A stretch of 64,000 bases of DNA from an uncultured Clostridia bacterium (GTDB lineage: Bacteria > Bacillota > Clostridia > Oscillospirales > Ruminococcaceae): the NCBI GenBank assembly GCA_947089135.1, contig CAMUJF010000001.1, forward strand, positions 124,001 through 188,000, written 5' to 3'. This document shows, one piece after another, positions 1 to 8,719 of the stretch. The translations under genes and the position numbers were made by a program. Position 1 is the stretch's first letter, and every line of letters starts with the position of its first letter. The notes below the pieces were generated by a model. The model saw nothing but the letters and a program-made list of their open reading frames with translations. It ran no database searches and had not been told where the DNA came from.

Positions 1-2
1 TG

Positions 3-35
3 AAAAAGCGTCCCGCGCCGCCGAAAAACTACTGA
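3..35 (+). CDS. possible C-terminal end of a plus-strand gene
   Basis: The first 35 bases can be read as the last codons of a plus-strand gene that starts left of the window, ending KKRPAPPKNY and a TGA stop at 33-35. It would converge on the ABC ATPase gene and share the terminator at 42-76. The fragment is too short for a family call, and another frame is also open here, so this is a weak suggestion. Confidence 0.25.
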   Translation, partial: KKRPAPPKNY

Positions 36-41
36 ATGCAA

Positions 42-76
42 AAACTCCGCTTTCTCAAAGAAAGCGGAGTTTGTTT
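42..76. terminator. bidirectional intrinsic terminator
   Basis: Perfect 13-bp stem: left arm 42-54, loop tcaaa, right arm 60-72, followed by a T-rich run on the plus strand. It sits between a possible plus-strand gene end and the end of the minus-strand ABC ATPase gene and could serve both. Confidence 0.75.
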
Positions 77-93
77 TAACCAAATCAGCCAAA

Positions 94-1236
94 TCAGTTA
101 ACGATAGTCTTTTCGGTTTCCTTATCAAAGATGTGAACGTGATTGGGATCAAGCGCAACCTTGATAGTATCCTGAGGACGTGCTGTGGAACGAGGATCAA
201 CACGTGCAGTAAGAGGAATACCCTCGCAGTTCAGGTACAGGAAAGTCTCAGCGCCCATCATTTCGGTGATCTCAACGTTAGCGTCGATCACGCCGGTCTT
301 AGCAGCAGAGAGATACATTTCCTCGTCGTGGATATTCTCGGGACGGATACCCATAACGATCTCCTTGTCAACATAGTTGTTAAGAACAGCTTCTTCAACC
401 TTAGCCTCGGGAAGCTCAACATAGTACTTCTTGCCGCGGCTTGTCTTAGTATCTTCGGAGCCGAATTCGATAGTGAATTTGCCCTCGATCTTTCTGAGAA
501 CAGCGTCAACAAAGTTCATCTGAGGAGAACCCATGAAGCCCGCAACGAACTGGTTAACAGGGCTTGTGTAAAGGTTCTGAGGAGAGTCAACCTGCTGAAT
601 GAAGCCGTCCTTCATAACAACGATACGGTCACCCATCGTCATAGCCTCTGTCTGGTCGTGGGTTACATAGATAAATGTTGTACCCAGCTTCTGATGGAGC
701 TTGGAGATCTCGGTTCTCATCTGAGCACGGAGCTTAGCGTCCAAGTTGGAAAGAGGCTCGTCGAGGAGGAATACCTGAGGCTCACGAACGATCGCACGTC
801 CGAGGGCAACACGCTGTCTCTGACCGCCGGAGAGAGCCTTAGGCTTTCTGCTGAGCAGGTGAGAGATGTCGAGTATTCTTGCGGCTTCCTCAACCTTACG
901 GTTGATCTCGTCCTTGGGCACCTTGCGGAGCTTAAGTCCGAACGCCATGTTATCGTATACGGTCATATGAGGATACAGAGCGTAGTTCTGGAAAACCATC
1001 GCGATATCTCTGTCCTTAGGAGCAACGTCGTTTACAAGGCGGTCGCCGATGTAAAGCTCGCCCTCGGAAATTTCTTCAAGACCTGCGATCATACGGAGGG
1101 TTGTGGACTTACCGCATCCCGAAGGACCTACAAGGATAACGAACTCCTTGTCTCTGATCTCAAGGTTAACGTCTGAAACGGCAACTACGCCGCCGGGGTA
1201 TTTCTTATAAATGGATCTGAGTGATAAACTAGCCAT
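94..1236 (-). CDS. msmK: sugar ABC transporter ATP-binding protein, MsmK/UgpC type
   Basis: 380-residue ATPase that energises carbohydrate ABC importers at the cytoplasmic face. Walker A GPSGCGKST lies at residues 37-45, followed by the Q-loop (FQNYALYPHM), the ABC signature LSGGQRQRVALGRA, Walker B FLLDEPLSNLDAKLR and the H-loop TH. The C-terminal third contains the regulatory OB-fold (TOBE/MalK-type) extension, with motifs such as MGIRPENIH. The start was moved to ATG 1236 because GGGAGG lies 10 bases upstream of it; a longer ORF would begin before that site. No permease or binding protein is adjacent, as is usual for MsmK-type ATPases that serve several sugar importers. In this window its possible client would have been the importer now decayed next to araA (inference). 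Confidence 0.93.
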   Translation of the reverse strand: MASLSLRSIYKKYPGGVVAVSDVNLEIRDKEFVILVGPSGCGKSTTLRMIAGLEEISEGELYIGDRLVNDVAPKDRDIAMVFQNYALYPHMTVYDNMAFGLKLRKVPKDEINRKVEEAARILDISHLLSRKPKALSGGQRQRVALGRAIVREPQVFLLDEPLSNLDAKLRAQMRTEISKLHQKLGTTFIYVTHDQTEAMTMGDRIVVMKDGFIQQVDSPQNLYTSPVNQFVAGFMGSPQMNFVDAVLRKIEGKFTIEFGSEDTKTSRGKKYYVELPEAKVEEAVLNNYVDKEIVMGIRPENIHDEEMYLSAAKTGVIDANVEITEMMGAETFLYLNCEGIPLTARVDPRSTARPQDTIKVALDPNHVHIFDKETEKTIVN

Positions 1237-1290
1237 TCTGTACGAACCTCCCAAAATTAGTCTTGCCTATTTACATTAGGCTACGATAAT

Positions 1291-1320
1291 ATAATACCAA
1301 ATTTTATATATAAATTTCAA
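1291..1320 (-). promoter_or_regulatory. sigma-A-type promoter of the ABC ATPase gene
   Basis: Reading the minus strand, TTGAAA (1320-1315), an 18-base spacer and TATTAT (1296-1291) lie about 55 bases upstream of the start codon in an AT-rich intergenic region. Confidence 0.5.
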
Positions 1321-1527
1321 GTTATTTATTAACCAAACTTCTAAAACCTTATTTATTTAGTTTGACGAAAAAATAACATCTTTTAAATATGCGGGGGTAA
1401 AACATTATGTTTTTGCATAAATCTTTACGATTTCTTTGTGCAAATTATAAGATAAAATCCCGTGCGGGGAACGGCTCGCGGGGAAATGCCGGCTGCCAAA
1501 ATTTTCACTGTTTTTTTGTGCATTTTT

Positions 1528-2241
1528 TCAGCCTTTAAGCCGCCTGAGCTCATCGGGAGATATTTCCCTGCATTCGCCCTCTTTCAGGCTTTTGTCCAGT
1601 TCAAGACCGCCTATGCTTACCCTTTTGAGGTATACTATACTGTTTCCCAAAGCCTCAGCCATGCGTTTTATCTGGTGGTACTTGCCCTCCCGCAGGGTAA
1701 TAAAGACCTCCTTGGGATCTTCGGTAATCTCCAGCCTTGCGGGCAGACACTTTTCTCCGCCGTCTATGATCATGCCCGAAGCAAACTGCTTTACGTCCTC
1801 CTCGCAGGCAGGGTTTTCCAATACGGCAAAATACCGCTTGTCCACGTGCCTTTTGGGGGAAAGTATTGCGTGGGCGAACTCTCCGTCGTCTGTGATGAGA
1901 ACGAAGCCCTCTGTATCCTTATCCAGCCGTCCCGCGGGAAAGAGATTTTTCCGCCTTATTTCCCGGGGAATAAGCTCCAGCACCGTTTCAGAAAGCCTGT
2001 CCCGCGTGGCGCAGACGACTCCCGCAGGCTTGTTGAGCATAATATAGATATGCTCGCGGTACGTCAGGACGTTCCCTTCGGAGCATACAGCGTCCGACGC
2101 GGGATCTATTTTCATGTCGTACAGCCTTGCGGTATCGCCGTTCACCGTAACAAGGCGCTTTTTTATAAGCTCCTTTGCGTCGGCGCGGGAAATACCAAGC
2201 TGTCCCGAAAGAAATTTGTCAAGCCTGAGTTTTTCGCCCAT
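1528..2241 (-). CDS. pseudouridine synthase, RsuA/RluB/RluE/RluF family
   Basis: 237-residue RNA pseudouridine synthase. An N-terminal S4 RNA-binding domain (residues about 1-60, RLDKFLSGQLGISRADA) precedes the catalytic domain with the family motif GRLDKDTEG, whose Asp107 is the predicted catalytic residue. The start ATG 2241 is chosen because a GGGGGA site lies 4 bases upstream; the longer reading begins at an upstream ATG without a site. It probably modifies rRNA (16S U516-like or a 23S position), but which base cannot be told from sequence alone. It stands alone between the ABC ATPase and a small membrane protein gene. Confidence 0.9.
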   Translation of the reverse strand: MGEKLRLDKFLSGQLGISRADAKELIKKRLVTVNGDTARLYDMKIDPASDAVCSEGNVLTYREHIYIMLNKPAGVVCATRDRLSETVLELIPREIRRKNLFPAGRLDKDTEGFVLITDDGEFAHAILSPKRHVDKRYFAVLENPACEEDVKQFASGMIIDGGEKCLPARLEITEDPKEVFITLREGKYHQIKRMAEALGNSIVYLKRVSIGGLELDKSLKEGECREISPDELRRLKG

Positions 2242-2331
2242 AAAGTCCCCCGAAATAGTAATCAAAAACGAAAGAAAAATTTACTTTCCTATGCTTGTCC
2301 GTCCGTAAAAGCTCCGAAAAAGAAAGCAGAA

Positions 2332-2378
2332 ATCAGAGGACAGAAGCGGAATAAAAATTCCGGCGTCTATCCTCTGAT
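2332..2378 (-). terminator. hairpin after the small membrane protein gene
   Basis: Inverted repeat atcagagga (2332-2340) / tcctctgat (2370-2378) with an inner GGAAT/ATTCC stem, 15 bases downstream of the minus-strand stop at 2393. The T-rich tract after it on the minus strand is imperfect. Confidence 0.5.
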
Positions 2379-2392
2379 ATCCAACATCCGAT

Positions 2393-2665
2393 TCAGAAAT
2401 CCATGCCCTGATCCGCGTCGGAAGCCTCAGCGGCAGCCTCGGAAGAGTCGGCGTCAAGGCTGTTCAGCTCGTCCATATCGCCGCCGATATCGGAACACTC
2501 ATCGCAGCCGCATTCGTCGCAGCCGTCGAAGTAAACCTCGTCGTCATCGTCAAAATCGTAATCGTACTGTTCGATCTCCTCGCGCTTTTTCATAGCAAAG
2601 ACCGCGGCGGCAGCGCCGGCAGCGGCAGCGGTCAGAGCAAGAACAACAGCTCCGAAACCTTTCAT
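2393..2665 (-). CDS. small acidic Cys-rich membrane protein, unknown function
   Basis: 90 residues, not recognised. Residues 4-25 are a very Ala-rich hydrophobic helix (membrane anchor or uncleaved signal), followed by a short basic KKR patch. The tail is strongly acidic (DYDFDDDDEVYFDG) with a four-cysteine cluster CDECGCDEC near residues 49-57, then another Asp/Glu/Ala-rich stretch. The KKR patch suggests that the tail is cytoplasmic. AAAGGAG lies 9 bases before the ATG, so it is very probably translated. The cysteine spacing could bind a metal, but no known family is matched; the function is unknown. Confidence 0.75.
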   Translation of the reverse strand: MKGFGAVVLALTAAAAGAAAAVFAMKKREEIEQYDYDFDDDDEVYFDGCDECGCDECSDIGGDMDELNSLDADSSEAAAEASDADQGMDF

Positions 2666-2864
2666 TGAAATCAGCTCCTTTAATTATGTTTGTTATTTGC
2701 GGAAATTTACTTATGAAGATAGTATACCACATAATTCATAAAATTACAATGGTTTTTAAAGAAAATCCTCAATTTTTGTTTATACCGGTTCCTTATAAGA
2801 ATTATGAACAGGAGACCGCCGCAAAAGCGTTATTTTATAGTATTACCGTTTTGAACACATATAA

Positions 2865-2958
2865 AGGCAACACCGCGCAAAGAGCGGCTCACGCCTTTGC
2901 CGCACACAGACTTGCATATTTTTCGTCTCTGTACGGCAATCCTTGTGCGGTATTGCCT
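2865..2958. repeat. REP/MITE-like palindromic element
   Basis: Inverted ends aggcaacaccgcgcaaag (2865-2882) and cttgtgcggtattgcct (2942-2958) with three differences, and an inner nested hairpin TTGCCG/CGGCAA whose stem includes the pair CAGAC/GTCTCTG. The unit has no ORF and lies alone between two minus-strand genes. Only one copy is seen in this window. Confidence 0.6.
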
Positions 2959-2997
2959 AAAAAATAATTTCAAGACGGAAAACCTTTTGCGGTTTCC

Positions 2998-3801
2998 CTA
3001 AAAGCCCTTGCTTTTCAGATCGGCAATAATATTCAGGTAAAAATCGGTAATATCTCCGCCGCCGCTTACGTCAATACGGCTTCTGCGCAGGTCCACTTCG
3101 TCGCAGTGGGAGATGCCGCGTCTGCCGCCGCCCCTGTAAACGCCGCGAAAGTTAGTCCACTGAACCGCGCGGGGCGCAAGCAAACCGTCGTTTTCACCCT
3201 CCACCGAGTACACCGCGAGCCAGGATATGCACATGGTAATATCGGAGAAAAAGCCGTTCATCACAAATCCGTAGCTTTGGTAGTAGACCCGCGGATCGTC
3301 CGGATTTTCCCTGTTGAATTTTTCCGCGGAGGAGGTCTTGAACAAGCTTATCGCGCTGTAGGTGTCGGGATTTTTGTCTCCTATCACCTTGAACCACAGG
3401 TCGACTGCCTTGCAGCCGGCTTTTACCGCAGTAGCGGGAAATTTCAAAAGCTTGTCGACCGTAAGCGAACCGTTGTGGGGCGTGGAAAGGGTAGTCAGGG
3501 TAGCGATCTTATCTCCAAAGCCCATTGTGGAAATGAGGTAACGCGCTTCAAGGCCGCCCTTTGAGTGGGCAATAACGTTCACCTTATCCGCGCCTGTTTC
3601 GGACAAAACCTCCTCCAGACTGCGCCGCAGCTGTTCGGCGTTGCTTTCCAAGGAACCGTTGCTGTCCTGACCGCCGAAAAAGACCCTTGCTCCGTTCCGC
3701 TCCAAAACCTTTGGTATTCTTCCCCAGTAGCAAAGATGTTTCCTGTCGCGGAAACCCATTCCGTGTATCATAAGTATTGGATATTTCGTATCTGCGGTCA
3801 T
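2998..3801 (-). CDS. alpha/beta-hydrolase, triacylglycerol-lipase-like
   Basis: 267-residue alpha/beta hydrolase resembling family I bacterial lipases. The oxyanion region is PILMIHGMG (residues 8-16). The nucleophile elbow is AHSKGG with Ser80; likely partners are Asp205 (in EGENDGLL) and His232 (in GISHCDEV). No signal peptide is visible, so it is probably intracellular, acting on lipids or other esters. It is monocistronic, with its own promoter, and an AAAGGAGC ribosome site precedes ATG 3801. The fold and triad are well supported; the substrate is unknown. Confidence 0.85.
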   Translation of the reverse strand: MTADTKYPILMIHGMGFRDRKHLCYWGRIPKVLERNGARVFFGGQDSNGSLESNAEQLRRSLEEVLSETGADKVNVIAHSKGGLEARYLISTMGFGDKIATLTTLSTPHNGSLTVDKLLKFPATAVKAGCKAVDLWFKVIGDKNPDTYSAISLFKTSSAEKFNRENPDDPRVYYQSYGFVMNGFFSDITMCISWLAVYSVEGENDGLLAPRAVQWTNFRGVYRGGGRRGISHCDEVDLRRSRIDVSGGGDITDFYLNIIADLKSKGF

Positions 3802-3833
3802 AAAAACAGCTCCTTTGGCTTATTATACTATAC

Positions 3834-3862
3834 ATTATATAATATAATAGATCAAATGTCAA
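3834..3862 (-). promoter_or_regulatory. sigma-A promoter of the lipase-like gene
   Basis: Minus strand: TTGACA (3862-3857), 17-base spacer, TATAAT (3839-3834), about 30 bases before the start codon. The remaining 180 bases to the sbcC stop show nothing recognisable. Confidence 0.75.
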
Positions 3863-4044
3863 TAGTATCGGAATATTATTGCTTTATACCGAGCCCCCAT
3901 TGAATTATGCGCAATCTCCCGCCGCAAAATCCATATATGCAATATTACGCTATTACGCTTGATTTTTTATATCTATTTAAATCGTGAATAAGTATTAACG
4001 GGAAGAGTCCGCTGCACGAACGATACCTGTGAAACAGACGCGTT

Positions 4045-7000
4045 CTATGAGATTATAACCGACGCTCCGCCGGGATTTTTTTTGATCCTTATGCCGCACG
4101 GAATAACATTTTTCAGCTCCTCAACATGAGAGATTATGCCTATGGTGTTCCTGCCCGCGGCAAGCCTGCAAAGTATGGAAACAGCTTCTTTCAGCGACGC
4201 CGGATCAAGGGAGCCGAAGCCCTCGTCAATAAACATCGCTTCAACGTCGATGCCTCCGCTGCGGCTCCGCGCTACAGCGGAAAGTCCCAGCGAAAGAGCA
4301 AGGGATATAAGAAATTTTTCTCCGCCCGACAGATTTTTCACTCCGTAGACCACCTTGAAGTCCGCCGTAAGAGTCTCCGCTTCAAGGTCGAGCCCCTGTT
4401 TGGAATTCGCCGCGTAATCGCTTTTCACCCGCAGGCGGAACTTGCCTCCGCTCACATCAGCAAGTATGCGGTTCGCCTCGTCGGTCACGAGAGAAAGCAT
4501 AAGTCCAAGAAAATAGCGCGTAAAGGATATCCCCCTGTCGCCCCGCATAAAGCCCGCGAAAGCCGACAGCTTGTCCGATTTCTCTCTTTCGTCCCTCAAG
4601 GCGGAAAAGCGGCTTGAATATTCCTCCGAAAGCTTTTTCAGACGGCTCAGCCTTTCTGTGTTGAGAGTCTGCCGTCCCGAAAGCTCTGATAAGGTTTCGT
4701 CCGCTTTCTTTGCTTCCGCCCTGATCTCATCAAGGCGGGGAGCCGCTTTTCCCGAAAGCTCTTTTTTCAGAGCGTTCGTCCGTTCCCGCGCCGAATGCGC
4801 CGCAAGGTCGTATTCTTTTATTTTTTCCGCAAGCAAGGCGGCTTTTTCTTCCGAAAGAAGCGAGGTTTTATAATCATCCGGCGAGACGCCGAGGACAGAA
4901 AGCTTTTCAAGAAAAACGCCGTATGCGGAGTCACGAAGCGAAACGGCTGAGTCATGCTCTGCACGAGCCTGTTCGGCGGCTGCGAAAGCCTGTATTTTAA
5001 GCTTTTCCGCAGCCGAGTATTCGCGGTCGGAAACTTCCTTTTCCCGGACGAAAGTGTTAATATCAGCCTTTAATTTGTTTACTCCGTCAGCGAAAGAGTC
5101 CCCGTCTCCGAAGCGGGGGTCAAGGTTCTCTTTAAGTGCGGACAGCTCCGCCTCCGCTTTGGAAAGAGCGTTCCGCGCCGCCTCATACTTTTCCGTTTCG
5201 TCGGCAAGCTGCTTTTCAAGACTGCTCCTCTGCGCGGACAATTCATTCAGATTTTTGTCTATTTCGGGCAGCTTTTGATTTTCACGAACTGCTTCGCCGT
5301 ATTTAAGCGTGACCGCTTCAAGCTCCGCGGAAGTATAGCGGGTATCGAGTATCGTTTTGCGCTCCGAAGCGATATAGTCCTCGGCGGCAGGAATACGGGC
5401 TTTTTCTCCCGAAATTTTCGTCTGTATATCTGAAAGCTCCTTTGCAAGCTTTTCAAAAACAGCTCTTGCGGTCTTGACCTCGGCGGCGGTAACATCGCTT
5501 TCGGAACGTCCCGCCGGAGCGGGGTGCGATAAGCTTCCGCAGACGGGACAGGGCTGTCCCTCCTTAAGCTTTGAGGAAAGCTCCGCCGCAGTGTTTCGGA
5601 TATAGCGTTCGTAAAGCTCGCCGTACCTGCTTTCGGCAGAAGCCTTGTCCACTTCAAGTCTATCCGCATTGCGGGTCAGCAGCATAATATTTCCGCGTAT
5701 TTTTTCAAGAGCCGAGGTATAAGCCGCAAGCCGCTTTTCCGCCTCCGCGCCGCTTTTAAGCTCGTTCAGACGCGCGGCAAGCTCCGGAAGCCGTCCGGAA
5801 AAGTTCTGCATGATATATTCCCTTTTTACGGAAAGCTCCAATATATCCCCGCCGCACCTCTGCGCCTTTTTTTCGGCAGCGGAACGGCGTTTCCCGCAGA
5901 GGTCGGCTTCGCCCGAAAGCCTGTTCAGTTCCGCGGTTTTAATGGAAATTTTCTCATACATGGGGGCAAGACTTGTCAGTACTGCAAGCTCCGCTGTTTT
6001 TGCCTGATAGTCCGCCTCTCTGTCGGCAGCGGCGTTTTTCTTTTTTTCCGCCGCGGTAAATTTTTCTTCCGCCGAGGACAAAGCTTCTTCCGCAAGTACA
6101 AGACGTTTTTTTCTGTCAGCAAGATTATTTTCCGCCGACTCGAACGCCTTATGCTCAGCAGCCGCAAGGGACGCTTTTTCATGCTTCTTCAAGGCAAGAC
6201 GTTTTTCCTCCGCCGCACCCCTGCCCCGGTCAAGCTCTGCAAGACGGTTTTCCGATTGTTCAAGCTCGGAAAATTTTGCCGCCAGCAGCTCTGCCGCCGT
6301 AAGCCTTTCGCGTATTTCAGCAAGTTTTTTTCTTGCCTCGTCAAGCTTTGGAGAAAGCTCTTCCGCTTCCTCTTCATGCTTTCCGATCTCTTTGCCAAGC
6401 TCTTCGGCAGACTCTATTTTCTCCGCCGCAAGCATAGCGCAAAGGGTATTCGCTTCAACGTCAAGCTTTTTTCTGAGGACTTCGGCTCTTTCCCGAAGCT
6501 TGTCGGAAAGCTTTGTATACTTGTCCGCGCCGAAAAGGGTGGAGAGTATCTCCTCCTTGTCCCTGCTGGCTGATGTAAGAAGCTGCTCGAATTTGCCCTG
6601 CGGCAGGATTATCACTTGCCTGAACTGCTCTGCGGAAAGCCCCGTCAGCTCCTCGGCTTTTGCTCTGACTAAGGATTGCTTCGGATTCTCGAAAAAGGAG
6701 CGGAAGCAGCCGGAGTCCTTGTCAAAATAAAAGCAGTCCTGCTTAGGTTCAAGCTTTTTGCTTCTGGGCGTAACCGTAACGGAGCGGGTGAATTTATACA
6801 GATCGCCGCGGATCTTAAAGGTAAATTCCGTCAGCGTAGGGAGCTTTTCCGCAGCAGGCAGCGCGCAGCGCATATCCGTCCTGTCGCCGCCGCTCGATTC
6901 GCCGTAAAGAGCATAGGCGATCGCGTCCAAAACGGCGGTTTTTCCCGCGCCCGTTTCACCGTGTATAAGGAACAGGCTGTCCAGCTTTTCAAAGTCTATT

Positions 7001-7056
7001 TCGACGGCTTCGGCATATGAAGCGAAAGCCTGTATTTTCAGTTTTACAGGGATCAT
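4045..7056 (-). CDS. sbcC: nuclease SbcCD subunit C (Rad50-like ATPase)
   Basis: 1003-residue SMC-type ATPase that with SbcD opens and trims hairpin and protein-blocked DNA ends. Walker A GETGAGKT is at residues 34-41. Long heptad-rich coiled coils flank a zinc-hook motif CPVCGSLSHP near residue 500. The C-terminal lobe has the signature LSGGEKFLISLALSLGLS and Walker B AMFIDEGFGSLD. Length fits the family. sbcD is usually adjacent, but here it lies about 15 kb away on the other strand (22467-23609). The ATG at 7056 is preceded by AAAGAGG. This enzyme is notable in a region so rich in perfect palindromes, which are known SbcCD substrates. Confidence 0.95.
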   Translation of the reverse strand: MIPVKLKIQAFASYAEAVEIDFEKLDSLFLIHGETGAGKTAVLDAIAYALYGESSGGDRTDMRCALPAAEKLPTLTEFTFKIRGDLYKFTRSVTVTPRSKKLEPKQDCFYFDKDSGCFRSFFENPKQSLVRAKAEELTGLSAEQFRQVIILPQGKFEQLLTSASRDKEEILSTLFGADKYTKLSDKLRERAEVLRKKLDVEANTLCAMLAAEKIESAEELGKEIGKHEEEAEELSPKLDEARKKLAEIRERLTAAELLAAKFSELEQSENRLAELDRGRGAAEEKRLALKKHEKASLAAAEHKAFESAENNLADRKKRLVLAEEALSSAEEKFTAAEKKKNAAADREADYQAKTAELAVLTSLAPMYEKISIKTAELNRLSGEADLCGKRRSAAEKKAQRCGGDILELSVKREYIMQNFSGRLPELAARLNELKSGAEAEKRLAAYTSALEKIRGNIMLLTRNADRLEVDKASAESRYGELYERYIRNTAAELSSKLKEGQPCPVCGSLSHPAPAGRSESDVTAAEVKTARAVFEKLAKELSDIQTKISGEKARIPAAEDYIASERKTILDTRYTSAELEAVTLKYGEAVRENQKLPEIDKNLNELSAQRSSLEKQLADETEKYEAARNALSKAEAELSALKENLDPRFGDGDSFADGVNKLKADINTFVREKEVSDREYSAAEKLKIQAFAAAEQARAEHDSAVSLRDSAYGVFLEKLSVLGVSPDDYKTSLLSEEKAALLAEKIKEYDLAAHSARERTNALKKELSGKAAPRLDEIRAEAKKADETLSELSGRQTLNTERLSRLKKLSEEYSSRFSALRDEREKSDKLSAFAGFMRGDRGISFTRYFLGLMLSLVTDEANRILADVSGGKFRLRVKSDYAANSKQGLDLEAETLTADFKVVYGVKNLSGGEKFLISLALSLGLSAVARSRSGGIDVEAMFIDEGFGSLDPASLKEAVSILCRLAAGRNTIGIISHVEELKNVIPCGIRIKKNPGGASVIIS

Positions 7057-7097
7057 GGCAAGTCCTCTTTCTTTCAGCAGTACGGCTGTTTCTATTA

Positions 7098-7126
7098 ATT
7101 ATACTTTAAAGCCGCGTAAAAGTCAA
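7098..7126 (-). promoter_or_regulatory. sigma-A promoter of sbcC
   Basis: Minus strand: TTGACT (7126-7121), 17-base spacer, TATAAT (7103-7098), about 40 bases before the sbcC start. Confidence 0.7.
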
Positions 7127-7170
7127 ATCCCGAACGGATACTATTATACAAATACAAAACCGCAAAACAA

Positions 7171-7202
7171 AAAACGGCAGGCTTTGCAGCCGACCGTTTT
7201 TT
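7171..7202 (-). terminator. intrinsic terminator after the 3D-domain gene
   Basis: Hairpin with outer ACGG/CCGT and inner GGCT/AGCC pairs, followed on the minus strand by TTTTTTG. It is positioned 60 bases after the stop at 7263. Confidence 0.65.
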
Positions 7203-7262
7203 GCTCTCTTATTTAGCATCAAAGCCTGTTTGAACCATGCCGTACCAAAACGGTTAACAGCG

Positions 7263-8306
7263 TCAGTTCAGGAAATAAACGTTAACATCGCGTCTGCCCC
7301 AGTCGTAGCAGTCGCTTTCGGTATTCATGAAAAGGTCGACGATAATGCTTCCTCTCATGACTGCCCCGCCCGTGTCGCCGGCAATTGCGTATCCATATAC
7401 CTTTGAACCGTCGGCAGAGGTTATATAAAGCTCCGTTCCGTAAGGGATAATATCGGGGTTTACCGCAACGATTCCCACAGCGGCAGTTCTTCCCGTAGAG
7501 GTCAGCGCCCCCGGCGAAGCCGTATAGGCGCAGGACGATCCTGTCAGCATCTGCGAATAGCTTACGGGAGCTCCGTTTGCGTCAAGAGCAACGTCGGAGG
7601 TATAAGCCGCGGGGGCTTCATAAACAGGCTCCGGTTCGGGCTCAGGTTCTTCCTCTTTCGTACCCACAACGATCACCTCGTCAACGGGGTCTGTAACGTC
7701 CTTGTCGATAACAGCTGTTGATACAAGCTCGCCGTCAACGTAAACAAGACGTTTTGTGGTCTCGATCTCGCCTTCCTCGCCGTCGACCACGGTCTCGGTA
7801 TAGCCTATCAGGTAAGAATCGTCCTCACGGTATTTTGTGGCGTATTCGATGACCTTTACATCGACCTCCTCCACAATATCCACACGGTTTACAATGATAT
7901 TAGTGCTGTTGTTGAGAGGCTCGCTGAAGCCGATATTGATCAGATCGTCGTCGTAAACGGTAACTCCCGCCGCGTCAAGAGCGTCGGAAACCGTTCCGGA
8001 GCACCTGATGCCCAGGTTTTTACCGTCCACATTTATCTGCACATCATACTCCTTGGGGGGCATGAGCGTCATCACCGCTGCGGAATCGGCGGATATCTGA
8101 GGAACTGCCGAAAGAACGGTACTGTCCGAACCGAGAGCGGCAGCCGATACAATTGCAGCTGCAGAAACAACTGCGGCTCCTGCCAAAACTGCGGCGGTCT
8201 TAACTTTTAACGCATTCATTTTCATTTCTTTTAAGTTCTTTAAGATTTTTTTACAATTTCCGGCAGCGGAAACAAATCCGCGGCAGTTCTTTGCATTATT
8301 ACTCAT
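7263..8306 (-). CDS. cell-wall protein with DUF348, G5 and 3D domains
   Basis: 347-residue exported protein. Residues about 30-60 form a signal or anchor helix after a basic, unusually long N-terminus. A ubiquitin-like DUF348 segment follows (DVQINVDGKNLGIRCSG), then a G5-like segment (YRKTVVDGEEGEIETTKRLVYVDGELV region), a Pro/Glu linker (EEEPEPEPEP), and a C-terminal 3D domain. The latter has its conserved aspartates in AIAGDTGGAV, IIVDLFMN and GRRDVNVYFL. This arrangement is typical of Firmicutes peptidoglycan-remodelling proteins of the YabE/YocH type. Start ATG 8306 is chosen for AAAGGAG seven bases upstream. Lytic activity is inferred from the family. Confidence 0.87.
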   Translation of the reverse strand: MSNNAKNCRGFVSAAGNCKKILKNLKEMKMNALKVKTAAVLAGAAVVSAAAIVSAAALGSDSTVLSAVPQISADSAAVMTLMPPKEYDVQINVDGKNLGIRCSGTVSDALDAAGVTVYDDDLINIGFSEPLNNSTNIIVNRVDIVEEVDVKVIEYATKYREDDSYLIGYTETVVDGEEGEIETTKRLVYVDGELVSTAVIDKDVTDPVDEVIVVGTKEEEPEPEPEPVYEAPAAYTSDVALDANGAPVSYSQMLTGSSCAYTASPGALTSTGRTAAVGIVAVNPDIIPYGTELYITSADGSKVYGYAIAGDTGGAVMRGSIIVDLFMNTESDCYDWGRRDVNVYFLN

Positions 8307-8380
8307 AAAGACTCCTTTCAAAACAGGTTACAAAGTTATTACAAAATTCAAGTTAGTGTAACCGTTCAGCAACTTTATCA

Positions 8381-8409
8381 ATTATAATCGCCAAACCGCT
8401 GTTTGTCAA
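8381..8409 (-). promoter_or_regulatory. consensus sigma-A promoter of the 3D-domain gene
   Basis: Minus strand: TTGACA (8409-8404), 17-base spacer, TATAAT (8386-8381). The leader to the start codon is only about 70 bases, too short for a c-di-AMP riboswitch of the kind sometimes found before such genes. Confidence 0.85.
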
Positions 8410-8719
8410 GGATTTTTTAGAGCTTGTTTTTGTGCAGTTTCCACAAATGCTGTCAAAACTATTAGCTGCCAAAAGGAATATTATTCCATTTTATCTGCTG
8501 ACAAGCCAAATTCCGCCTTAAAATTTTGTGCAGCTTAACTAAATCGACTTTCAGGCAGCACACTTAAATGCCAAAAAAAGTAATTTATGGGAATCAAATC
8601 AAGCTTAGTTGACATATTTCAATGGATAATTAACATTTGCGACGGGATGTTTCATCATAATATACAAACGTTCCAAGGATTTGACTTGATTTTTTGTGAT
8701 ATTTTTAAATATCCTGTTG
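8410..8719. other. 310-base AT-rich gap, no recognised element
   Basis: Between the 3D-gene promoter and the end of the amidohydrolase gene nothing coding or structured was recognised. It is AT-rich with a few short T runs. Confidence 0.6.

Noticed and set aside
133..1176. Long plus-strand ORF over the ABC ATPase gene
   Set aside because: It is the antisense shadow of a clear MsmK gene; its product has no domain and no ribosome site.
8307..8410. c-di-AMP riboswitch before the 3D-domain gene
   Set aside because: The leader is about 70 bases and has no conserved ydaO-type core.
8612..8640. Plus-strand promoter-like TTGACA near 8612
   Set aside because: It points antisense into the amidohydrolase gene and its -10 is poor.
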